Positions 27,928 to 35,695 of a DNA stretch of 64,000 nt are shown here, piece after piece (positions within the stretch are counted from its first letter, which is position 1; every line of letters starts with the position of its first letter). The notes under the pieces are model-generated. The model searched no databases, had not been told where the DNA came from, and saw nothing but the letters and a program-made list of their open reading frames with translations. A program made the position numbers and the translations under genes. Source of the stretch: Flavobacteriaceae bacterium PS02337 (GTDB lineage Bacteria; Bacteroidota; Bacteroidia; Flavobacteriales; Flavobacteriaceae). Location: assembly GCA_029959285.1 (NCBI GenBank), contig JASCOE010000001.1:248001-312000 (forward strand). Direction: 5' to 3'.

Positions 27928-28278
27928 AATAAGTTTTCTTTCTAAAAAATAATTTACAATCGCTTCTTTCATTAAAACAGACTGCTCACCTGCTTTTAAT
28001 GCTGGCAATTGTTCTTTTACTCTGTAATGCGGCCAGCCTTCTTCGTCAAAATATTCGAATTCATAAAACCCGTACGGCTCTAACAATCTGCAGATTGCAA
28101 TATGCATAAGGTTTAATTTTTCATCTTTTTTGAATTCTCGGTGCACTTTGCCTAATTCCTGAACTCCAATCAGGTAAATTATCGAATCTAAATCTAGGTC
28201 TTCGCCTTGCGAAAATTGATTTGAAAGTATATCAACGAGCTTTTCCCATCGCTCTTTTAGTTGTGTATCTCTAGACAT
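27922..28278 (-). CDS. Conserved hypothetical protein
   Basis: A 118-residue soluble, mostly helical acidic protein. It begins MSRDTQLKERWEKLVDILSN and contains SIIYLIGVQELGKVHREFKK and RLLEPYGFYEFEYFDEEGWP. It looks like a protein common in Bacteroidota but no function is known to me. It lies between pheS (same strand, 121 bases downstream, repeat in between) and cvpA (divergent). Confidence 0.65.
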   Translation of the reverse strand: MSRDTQLKERWEKLVDILSNQFSQGEDLDLDSIIYLIGVQELGKVHREFKKDEKLNLMHIAICRLLEPYGFYEFEYFDEEGWPHYRVKEQLPALKAGEQSVLMKEAIVNYFLERKLIE

Positions 28279-28441
28279 TTTTATAATTGTGAATTATGAA
28301 TTGTGAATTATAAATTTCAAAACATAAATTTTAGTTTGCAAAGATACGCACTTCAAATTCAATGCTCTTAAAAAAATGAACACATAGGAATAAAACCTCT
28401 GAAGCTTTGCAACTATGTCACTTTGAACCTCAAAAAAAACA

Positions 28442-28449
28442 TATCTTTG
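28442..28449 (+). promoter_or_regulatory. -7 box of cvpA
   Basis: TATCTTTG followed by CGCCTT, 25 bases before the start codon; same extended string as before yicC and lepA. Confidence 0.6.
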
Positions 28450-28474
28450 CGCCTTATTAAATATAAATTGAAAC

Positions 28475-29014
28475 ATGAGTTTTTTTGACATTATCGTTGC
28501 TGCGCTTTTAGGATATAGTTTATACAAAGGCATTAAAAACGGACTTTTTGTAGAAGTTGCTTCTTTTATTTCGCTCTTATTGGGAATTTATTTGGCGATT
28601 AAATTTTCATCTTTAATGACGGGAATAATTTCTAAACATGTTTCATGGAAACCAACTAACATTCAGATTACGGCTTTTATCTTGACTTTTATTTTAGTCG
28701 TGATTGCTGTTTATTTTCTAGCTAAAATATTGACTGGAATTGCTGATTTTGCCATGTTAGGCTGGATGAATAAACTAGGCGGCGGATTTTTCAGGATTTT
28801 AAAAACCATTCTGATTTTGAGCATTTTTATTGCTTTGTTTGAAAAAGTCAATTTCAATAATACTTTCGCTAAAAAAGAAACTTTAGATAATTATATTTTC
28901 TATAATCCAGTAAAGAAAGTGGCTGCATTTGTGTATCCATCTATAGAAAAATGGTACGAGACTTTTAAAAAAGAGCATTCTCAAAAAGCAGAAGAAGAAA
29001 AAGAAAAGTCTTAA
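28475..29014 (+). CDS. CvpA-family membrane protein
   Basis: A 179-residue inner-membrane protein with four hydrophobic helices (about residues 5-25, 28-50, 64-90, 103-125) and a charged C-terminal tail (KKEHSQKAEEEKEKS). The N-terminal FFDIIVAALLGYSLYKGIKNG and the second-helix region match CvpA (colicin V production) proteins, whose role is poorly defined but touches envelope integrity. Monocistronic. Confidence 0.85.
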   Translation: MSFFDIIVAALLGYSLYKGIKNGLFVEVASFISLLLGIYLAIKFSSLMTGIISKHVSWKPTNIQITAFILTFILVVIAVYFLAKILTGIADFAMLGWMNKLGGGFFRILKTILILSIFIALFEKVNFNNTFAKKETLDNYIFYNPVKKVAAFVYPSIEKWYETFKKEHSQKAEEEKEKS

Positions 29015-29045
29015 TCTGAAAAAGAATAAATTCAAATATAAAAAA

Positions 29046-29211
29046 GCCTCAGTGAGGCGATATATTTATAGAAATTTAATAATCAGACCAGAAAGAGCTC
29101 CAGTGGAGCGACATATTTAGATTTTAAATCATTTATATGTCGCTCCACTGGAGCTTTATTATATCTTGAACGTTTGTTTTTTTCTATAAATATTTCGCTT
29201 CTCAGAAGCTT
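29046..29211. repeat. Nested double palindrome, GCTCCAGTGGAGC family
   Basis: An outer pair (GCCTCAGTGAGGC then ATATTTATAGAAA, from 29046; TTTCTATAAATATTTCGCTT and on to about 29211) encloses an inner hairpin 29093-29156 with arms AGCTCCAGTGGAGCGACATA and complement. Each arm contains its own small GGAGC-type palindrome. It lies between cvpA and the GH95 gene and may end the minus-strand PUL transcript. Confidence 0.7.
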
Positions 29212-29213
29212 CC

Positions 29214-31673
29214 CTAAAACTTGATTTCTATGCTTTCTCCTTTTTTCAAAAGAATTTCTTGTTTTTTCTCTCCAAAAATCAAAATTGTTTTTCCTCCATT
29301 TTTAGACGAAACGATTACTTTTTCAGGTTTTTTATTGTTCCAATTCATTTCGATTTCGAAACCACCTCTTGCGCAAATTCCTTTCACAGAACCTTCTGAC
29401 CAAGCGTCTGGTAAAGCCGGAAATAATCTGATTTCATTTTCATCAGATTGCACTAACATTTCTGCAACAGCTGCAGCGCCACCAAAATTTCCGTCAATTT
29501 GAAATGGCGGATGCGCATCAAATAAATTCGGATAAGTTCCTCCGCCTCTTCTTGGTTTTTCTGTTTTCTTTCCGTCAGGATCAACGTAACGTAATAATTC
29601 TCGGAACATTTTATAGGCACGATTTCCGTCCCAAAGTCTTGCCCAAAGATTGATTCTCCAACCTTTTGACCAGCCTGTAGTTTCGTCGCCTTTTATTTCT
29701 AAAGTTTTTCTAGATGCTTCTGCTAAATCTGGCGTTTTCTCAGGCGTAATATGATTTCCGGGAAAAAGTCCAAATAAATGCGATTGGTGACGGTGTTTCG
29801 GATCATTATCTTCCCAATCAAAATACCATTCTTGCAGATTTCCTTTTTTGCCAATTTGATACGGATGTAATTTGGCCAAATCTTTTTCAATTTCCGCTCT
29901 AAAATCGGCATCAATATTTAAAACTTTGGCAGCTTGAGCCGTTTTTTCAAGACATTCTCTTATCATCGCAAGATCTGCAGTTCCTCCATACATTGTTGCG
30001 CCAACAAAACCATTAGCCAATTTATACTGGTTTTCTGGAGAAGTAGATGGCGCAGTTATCAAGTTTCCTTTACTATCTACCACTAACCAATTCAAACAAA
30101 ATTGCGCCGCTCCTTTCATTAAAGGATAACCTTCATTTTTTAAGTATGTTTTGTCTTGTGTAAAAACATAATGCTCCCAAATATGTGTACTCAGCCACGC
30201 ACCCGCCATTGGCCAGCACGCCCACATTGGATCTTCTTTTCCGAATTGTCCAACCGGATTTGTCATTGCCCAAATATCTGAATTGTGCGCCGCAGCCCAA
30301 CCTTCGTTTACACCATAAAAAGTTCTCGCTGTAGTTTTTCCTGTTACCGAAAGATTTTTTATAAAACTCAAAAGCGATTCGTGCATTTCTGAAAGATTGG
30401 TGTTTTCTGCCAGCCAATAATTCTCTTCCAGATTAATGTTCATTGTATAATTACTGCTCCAAGGCGGATTCAAATACGGATTCCAAAGTCCTTGTAAATT
30501 TGCCGGAACACCCAAAGTTCTGGAAGAACTTATAAGCAAATAACGTCCGTAATTGAAATATAAAATTTCGAGATTTTTATCTTCTTTTCCGTCTGCATAA
30601 CGCAATAAACGTTCGTCTGTTGGCAAATCTGGAGCGGTTGTTTTTCCTAGATTTAAGTCAACACGATTAAAGAATTTTTGATAATCGACAAGATGCGCTT
30701 TTTTTATTTCATCGAATGATTTTGAAAATGCTTTGTTTAGATTCTTTTTTGCAATTGCATCTGCAACTCCATCAACAGAGGGATTTTCTTTAAAACCTTT
30801 AAAACTAGTTGCAATTGAAACATAAATTACAGCTTCGGTTGCATTTTTTACTCCTATAGTCTTATTGGATGAAGTGACAGTTCCGTCCGTGTTTTTAATT
30901 TTTAATAAAGAAGTATATCTCGTACCTTTTATGATACTTTTTTCTTTTAAAGCTTCTTTTTCCATCTCCGCCTTTTGTGTTTCTGTTGGAAACGCTGGAA
31001 GATATCCAGATTTAAAATAGCCAGGATTTTCATGAATCGGCGCAACGCCGTTCATTGCCAAAACATTATTTTTTACTTCAAATGTTGATGTTAATAAACT
31101 ACTTGGATTAATTTCAAAATTTAAAGCGCCTTTTTTACTGCTGGTCAATTTGATAATCATGATTTGATCTGGTGCCGAAACGAAATATTCTCGTGTGTAT
31201 TTCACGTCGTCTATTTCGTAAATTACTTTAGAAACGGCATTCGAAATATCCAATTCTCGGTAATAATTAGAAACTTTTCCAGTATTTGAATTTGTTATTT
31301 CTAAAGTTCCTAAAGGCGCATATGATTCAGAATTCTTGCCTTGAATTTTTTTATTTAATTCTTCAGCAAGCTTATAATCTTCTTTATTTAATGCCTCGCG
31401 AATTGCCTTCAGATTTTGATAGGCAAAGGTATTCATATTGGCATCAACAGGTTCGCCAGACCAAAGTGTAATGTCATTCAAATAAATTTTATCTGAATTG
31501 ACGCCACCAAAAACTGTCGCTCCCATTTTTCCGTTTCCTAAAACCAAACTTTCTTCAAAGAATTCTGCGGGTTGTTTGTACCATAAAATATGTTTGGATT
31601 GAGCCAAAATGGTCGTGCCGTAAAATGTGAGAAGTATTATGAAAAATGTTTTTTTTATGTTTTTTACATTCAT
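29214..31673 (-). CDS. GH95 alpha-L-fucosidase / alpha-L-galactosidase
   Basis: An 819-residue exported enzyme, periplasmic by its plain signal peptide (cleavage after TTILAQ). GH95 inverting enzymes remove terminal alpha-1,2-L-fucose or alpha-L-galactose, both found on xyloglucan side chains. Seen: YKQPAEFFEESLVLGNGKMG at the N-terminal beta domain, the (alpha/alpha)6 core with QGLWNPYLNPPWSSNYTMNI, HQSHLFGLFPG near residue 630 and PFQIDGNFGGAAA near 725 carrying acidic active-site residues. It is the last gene of the minus-strand PUL, 367 bases after the esterase gene. Confidence 0.92.
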   Translation of the reverse strand: MNVKNIKKTFFIILLTFYGTTILAQSKHILWYKQPAEFFEESLVLGNGKMGATVFGGVNSDKIYLNDITLWSGEPVDANMNTFAYQNLKAIREALNKEDYKLAEELNKKIQGKNSESYAPLGTLEITNSNTGKVSNYYRELDISNAVSKVIYEIDDVKYTREYFVSAPDQIMIIKLTSSKKGALNFEINPSSLLTSTFEVKNNVLAMNGVAPIHENPGYFKSGYLPAFPTETQKAEMEKEALKEKSIIKGTRYTSLLKIKNTDGTVTSSNKTIGVKNATEAVIYVSIATSFKGFKENPSVDGVADAIAKKNLNKAFSKSFDEIKKAHLVDYQKFFNRVDLNLGKTTAPDLPTDERLLRYADGKEDKNLEILYFNYGRYLLISSSRTLGVPANLQGLWNPYLNPPWSSNYTMNINLEENYWLAENTNLSEMHESLLSFIKNLSVTGKTTARTFYGVNEGWAAAHNSDIWAMTNPVGQFGKEDPMWACWPMAGAWLSTHIWEHYVFTQDKTYLKNEGYPLMKGAAQFCLNWLVVDSKGNLITAPSTSPENQYKLANGFVGATMYGGTADLAMIRECLEKTAQAAKVLNIDADFRAEIEKDLAKLHPYQIGKKGNLQEWYFDWEDNDPKHRHQSHLFGLFPGNHITPEKTPDLAEASRKTLEIKGDETTGWSKGWRINLWARLWDGNRAYKMFRELLRYVDPDGKKTEKPRRGGGTYPNLFDAHPPFQIDGNFGGAAAVAEMLVQSDENEIRLFPALPDAWSEGSVKGICARGGFEIEMNWNNKKPEKVIVSSKNGGKTILIFGEKKQEILLKKGESIEIKF

Positions 31674-32040
31674 AGGCTTGTTGTTTTGTGTAATGTTTTT
31701 TACATCTGGTATTTTTGCAATCTTGTCATTCCGAGGAACGAGGAATCTTCGTTAGTAGATCGACAAAGATTGAGGATTTACTTTATAAAGTTTCTTGCGA
31801 AGATTCCTCGTTCCTCGGAATGACAAAACTATCCTGTTAATCTTGCCTTGACAAATAATTGTAGTAACGGAAAATTTCTTATCAACTTTGTGCGCGTGAG
31901 GGATAGAAGCAAACTACCGAAGTAGTGCGGATAGCCCGACCATATTCTGATAAGCGGGCGAATAAGCACAAAGAAAATTTGCCCGCTTATCAGAATATGG
32001 TCACGCCCAGAAACTTTTACTAATCACTAAGGACTAATGA
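31674..32040. repeat. Gap between GH95 and esterase genes filled by two REP-like elements
   Basis: Element one: perfect 29-bp arms at 31723-31751 and 31798-31826 (core CCGAGGAACGAGGAATCTTC). Element two: perfect 22-bp arms at 31938-31959 and 31981-32002 (core CATATTCTGATAAGCGGGC), preceded by GTGAGGGATAGAAGC and GGATAGCCCGACC, a string I know as common in Bacteroidota intergenic repeats. No gene is seen. Confidence 0.8.
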
Positions 32041-33987
32041 CTATTTACTAACACTATACTTTTCGTTTGCCGTAACCATTTCCCAATTATCTGTTCTGAA
32101 TGGCGATGCAGGAAATTTTTCTTTATTGAAAAGATTGATTGCCGTATCATCATCTGCCCAGCCGTAATGAACTGCAACAGGATTTTGAACTTCTGCGCTC
32201 GAAACAATTATTTTGTTGTCTTTGATTATCGCTTTCGCGGAATGAAAAACTTTGTCTGAGCCAGCGATTTCGAAACCTTTTAATTCATCGCTATTTGGCG
32301 TTGATAATCCGCTGCCGATGTTATCGAAAGTCAGGATGATTTGATTTCCTTTTATTTCTTGAGATTTGTAAGTTGGTCCGCTGTGAACTTGTTTTTTACC
32401 ATAAATATTGTTCAGTGCAGTTGCCGCCAAACGCAAACCAATATCTTGTTTGTTGGTTGGGTGAATGTCTTTTGCGTTTCCGATATCGGTTGTAACGGCC
32501 ATTCCTGTATTTGGTAATTTTAAAGTTTCAGATTGTGCTTCGCGAAGTTCTGCCCAACGACTTCCTTTTTGGCTGTTTCCACCAAATTCGTCGAAAGTCG
32601 ATAATTGAACAAAGTAAAAATGAAAATTTCCTTGTTTGAATTTTGTTCTCCAATCGTTGATCATCAACGGAAATGCTTTTTTGTATTGGTTTGCTCTCCA
32701 AACATTGGCTTCACCCTGATACCACAAAACGCCTTCAATAGCATAAGGAACTAACGGATTTACCATTGCATTGTACAATAATGACGGATAACTGTTTGGT
32801 GAAACGGCAATTTTTACCTGAACGACATTGAATTTCCAAAGTCCGTCAAGCGGAAGATTTGAATCTTTAAAATCGATTTTTAAATCTTCTGGATCGCCGT
32901 AGATTCCGCCGCCGCCGCTGTAATCTGTAATTCTTACCGCGATTACGTTTGTTCCTTCTTTTAAAACATTTGCTGGAATTTTGTAAACTCTTAGTTTGTC
33001 CCAGAGATTGTTGGTTCCAACTTCTACTCCGTTTACATACGTTTTGTCTTCGTCGTCGACTTTTGCCAAATGCAAAACAGCTTCTTTTTTAGCTTGTTCG
33101 GCTGTTAAAACAATTGTTTTTCGCATCCAGACAATTCCGTCGATATTGCCGATTTGTTGGTTTTCCCAAAGTGAAGGCACTTTTATTTCTGGCCAGTTTT
33201 TATCCTGAAAGTTTAGATTTTTAAATTGCTCTTCGTTTTCCATCGAAACATCAAAACCTTGTACTTTTTTAAGATTATCAAAAACTGATTTTTTATACAC
33301 TTCTAAAATTGCATTGATATCTACATTTGGAACATTTGCAATCATCGATTTAAATTCGTCGCTTTTTTCAAAAGCTTCACGGCTTGTCCAAGTTTCAACA
33401 TTAGTTCCGCCCCAAGAAGTATTGATGATTCCGATTGGAATTTTTAATTCTGAATATAATTTTCTAGCGAAATAATATCCGACTGCTGTAAAGTTGCCAA
33501 CGGTTTCTTTATTTGCTACTTCCCATTTTCCTTGTTTTAAATCGTCTTTTGGAGTTCCACTTAAATCTTGAGCCACGCCAAAATGACGAATCATTGGATA
33601 ATTAGAATCAGCAATTTCTTTTTCGGAATTCATGGTTTTGATAACCTGAAATTCCATGTTCGATTGTCCGCTGCAAATCCAAACTTCTCCAACCAAAACA
33701 TTTTTGATCGTAATTTTATTTTTTCCGATAATGATTAATTCGAAAGGTCCGCCAGCTTTTTCAGCATTTAAATTTACCGTCCATTTTCCGTTTTTATCGG
33801 CTGTTGTTTTCTTGATTTGTTTATTGAAATGAATTTCTACACTTTCATTGGCGTCAGCAAAACCCCAAATCGGAATTTGTTTGTCTCTTTGGAGTACCAT
33901 TCCATCAGAGAATATTAAAGGCATTCTCACATTAGCATTAGCTAAAACACTAATTAACAGAAAAATAAATATTACACTTTTTTTCAT
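32041..33987 (-). CDS. Sialate O-acetylesterase-type carbohydrate esterase
   Basis: A 648-residue exported SGNH-fold esterase with signal peptide. The nucleophile motif is VWICSGQSNMEF (serine near residue 109) and the catalytic Asp-His lies in DIHPTNKQDIG near residue 509. Between them a galactose-binding-like jelly-roll insert (about 275-375, VPSLWENQQIG...VWMRKTI) interrupts the domain, as is common in this family. In a xyloglucan locus it probably removes O-acetyl groups from galactosyl side chains; the name sialate esterase reflects family history only. Confidence 0.88.
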   Translation of the reverse strand: MKKSVIFIFLLISVLANANVRMPLIFSDGMVLQRDKQIPIWGFADANESVEIHFNKQIKKTTADKNGKWTVNLNAEKAGGPFELIIIGKNKITIKNVLVGEVWICSGQSNMEFQVIKTMNSEKEIADSNYPMIRHFGVAQDLSGTPKDDLKQGKWEVANKETVGNFTAVGYYFARKLYSELKIPIGIINTSWGGTNVETWTSREAFEKSDEFKSMIANVPNVDINAILEVYKKSVFDNLKKVQGFDVSMENEEQFKNLNFQDKNWPEIKVPSLWENQQIGNIDGIVWMRKTIVLTAEQAKKEAVLHLAKVDDEDKTYVNGVEVGTNNLWDKLRVYKIPANVLKEGTNVIAVRITDYSGGGGIYGDPEDLKIDFKDSNLPLDGLWKFNVVQVKIAVSPNSYPSLLYNAMVNPLVPYAIEGVLWYQGEANVWRANQYKKAFPLMINDWRTKFKQGNFHFYFVQLSTFDEFGGNSQKGSRWAELREAQSETLKLPNTGMAVTTDIGNAKDIHPTNKQDIGLRLAATALNNIYGKKQVHSGPTYKSQEIKGNQIILTFDNIGSGLSTPNSDELKGFEIAGSDKVFHSAKAIIKDNKIIVSSAEVQNPVAVHYGWADDDTAINLFNKEKFPASPFRTDNWEMVTANEKYSVSK

Positions 33988-34009
33988 TTTTTCTAATTTA
34001 AATATTTTG

Positions 34010-34088
34010 AAACCATATAAGTGATATAAGTTATTTTAAGTTTTTATTTCACATGTGCTTAAATTTACTTATATCACTTATATGGTTT
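34010..34088. repeat. Inverted repeat between esterase and GH5 genes
   Basis: 22-bp perfect arms (34010-34031, starting AAACCATATAAGTGATAT; 34067-34088) around a 35-base spacer. Located between two PUL genes; it could form a hairpin in the PUL mRNA. Confidence 0.75.
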
Positions 34089-34100
34089 AATCTCATTTTT

Positions 34101-35600
34101 TTACTTTAATCCGTCTATTAAAGCGTTTAAAGCTTGTGTATCGAAGACGGTATTATTGGTTCTGTTCATTATTCCGAAACCATTATTTCCTAGGCTTCCT
34201 TCGTCCCAATAAAAAGGTAATAATCCGTTTGCTTTTGCTGTTTTTACGACCGTTTTTAAATAATAGGCTCTTGAATTTAAATGCAAAGTAAGCGCATCTC
34301 CCGTTAAAGTTGTTCTTCTTATTGCTCCAAATTCTCCCAATAAAACCGGAATTCCTTTATCTACAAATTGTGTTTTCATCAATTTGAAACTTTTTTCTAA
34401 ATCGGCTTCTTCTCCCCAAATTGCATTTCGTTCTGTATCGGTTGTAGAATGAAATCCTGCGCCCCAATAATAGAACATTTTTCCCCAAGTTTCGTCTTTG
34501 GTTAAACCAGCAAAATTCCACGGAGAATAATAATGAACTTCGACCATCATTCTACCCGTAACTTTATCTACTGGCAATGTAGTCATTAATTTGTTTGTTT
34601 TTTCGATATCTGTTGTTGGACCTTGAACGACTAAAACACGCGTTGCATTTTTTCCTCCTGTCGAACGAACAGCATCTATAAAAGTTTGATGATATGAAGT
34701 TAAAACTGCCATTTGAGTTGCGTCTTCAACCGCTGGTTCGTTGGCACTTGCGAAAAGTAAATGTTCGTCGAAACCTCTTAAATGCGTTGCGATTTGTTCC
34801 CAAAAAGCTTTTTGTTTCGCATTGTTTTCTACTTTTTTGGCTTCGGTAATATTGTTTTCCAGCCAACCGCCGTCCCAGTGAATGTTTACTACAACGTACA
34901 TATCATTATCAACGCAATATTGCACGACTTCTTTCACTCGGTTTAACCAATCAACTTTGATTTTTGCTGTTGCTGCATTTTCCAGATTCTGATTCCAAGA
35001 ACACGGAATTCTAATAGCATTAAAACCGTTTGCTTTTACGGCATCAATAAGCGCTTTTGTCACTTTTGGATTTCCCCAAGCGGTTTCGCCGCCAGTTGCT
35101 TCCAACGTATTTCCGATATTCCATCCTAATTTAATTTTTGCTGCTAATTCAACTGCAGAACTTCCCATTCCTGAGACATCTGCCGCAATCGGATTGGTAT
35201 TGTAACTTGGATACAAACTTCCTGCTGCCTGAGAAACTGAAATTTCTACAGATTTAGCTTCGCTTGAAGTTAAAGTCAATACAGAATTTCGCGCAGAAGT
35301 TGTAGCATTTTCTGAAGCGGTAATTTTTACTACTGTACCTCCTGAAGTTCCAGTAGTCTGGCTTAATTTTATCCAACTTACCGGATTACTCAAGCTCCAG
35401 TTAACGCCAGTAGAATTAATTGTTATTTCAATTGTATTTTCTTTGCTTTCAAAATCGACTTTGCTTGCGCTCACAGAAAGCATTTTTATACTTATCGGAG
35501 TTTCTTCTGTATCTGATTTATCTGAGCTGCAAGCTAAAACGCCTAAAAAAGCAAAGCATAATATAAAACTCAAGATATAATCTTTAATTGTTTTTTTCAT
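34101..35600 (-). CDS. BACON-GH5 endo-glucanase, probable endo-xyloglucanase
   Basis: A 499-residue lipoprotein (lipobox LGVLAC, then SSDKSDTEE, an acidic stretch typical of surface-exported lipoproteins). A BACON domain at about 40-130 (VNWSLSNPVSWIKLSQTTG) precedes a GH5 barrel at about 150-499, with NIGNTLEATGG, the acid/base in ASANEPAV near 288 and the nucleophile in VLLGEFGAIRR near 420. This BACON-GH5 form is that of the Bacteroides ovatus surface endo-xyloglucanase BoGH5A; subfamily GH5_4 is my best guess. It would cut the backbone at the cell surface to start uptake. Confidence 0.9.
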   Translation of the reverse strand: MKKTIKDYILSFILCFAFLGVLACSSDKSDTEETPISIKMLSVSASKVDFESKENTIEITINSTGVNWSLSNPVSWIKLSQTTGTSGGTVVKITASENATTSARNSVLTLTSSEAKSVEISVSQAAGSLYPSYNTNPIAADVSGMGSSAVELAAKIKLGWNIGNTLEATGGETAWGNPKVTKALIDAVKANGFNAIRIPCSWNQNLENAATAKIKVDWLNRVKEVVQYCVDNDMYVVVNIHWDGGWLENNITEAKKVENNAKQKAFWEQIATHLRGFDEHLLFASANEPAVEDATQMAVLTSYHQTFIDAVRSTGGKNATRVLVVQGPTTDIEKTNKLMTTLPVDKVTGRMMVEVHYYSPWNFAGLTKDETWGKMFYYWGAGFHSTTDTERNAIWGEEADLEKSFKLMKTQFVDKGIPVLLGEFGAIRRTTLTGDALTLHLNSRAYYLKTVVKTAKANGLLPFYWDEGSLGNNGFGIMNRTNNTVFDTQALNALIDGLK

Positions 35601-35610
35601 TTGGTTTGGT

Positions 35611-35665
35611 TTAAGTTAAGTGTAAGTTTTTAAAATCAACGCCAGCTTTTTATGGGCTGGCGTTG
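35611..35665 (-). promoter_or_regulatory. Hairpin and leader before the GH5 gene
   Basis: CAACGCCAGC (35637-35646) pairs perfectly with GCTGGCGTTG (35656-35665) between the GH3 and GH5 genes; no U run follows directly on the minus strand, so it looks like an mRNA-stability or weak attenuation element. Close to the GH5 start the minus strand reads CTTAACTTAAACC, also found before susC. Confidence 0.45.
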
Positions 35666-35695
35666 AGAGTTTGGTTATTTTAAGCAATAACAGTT

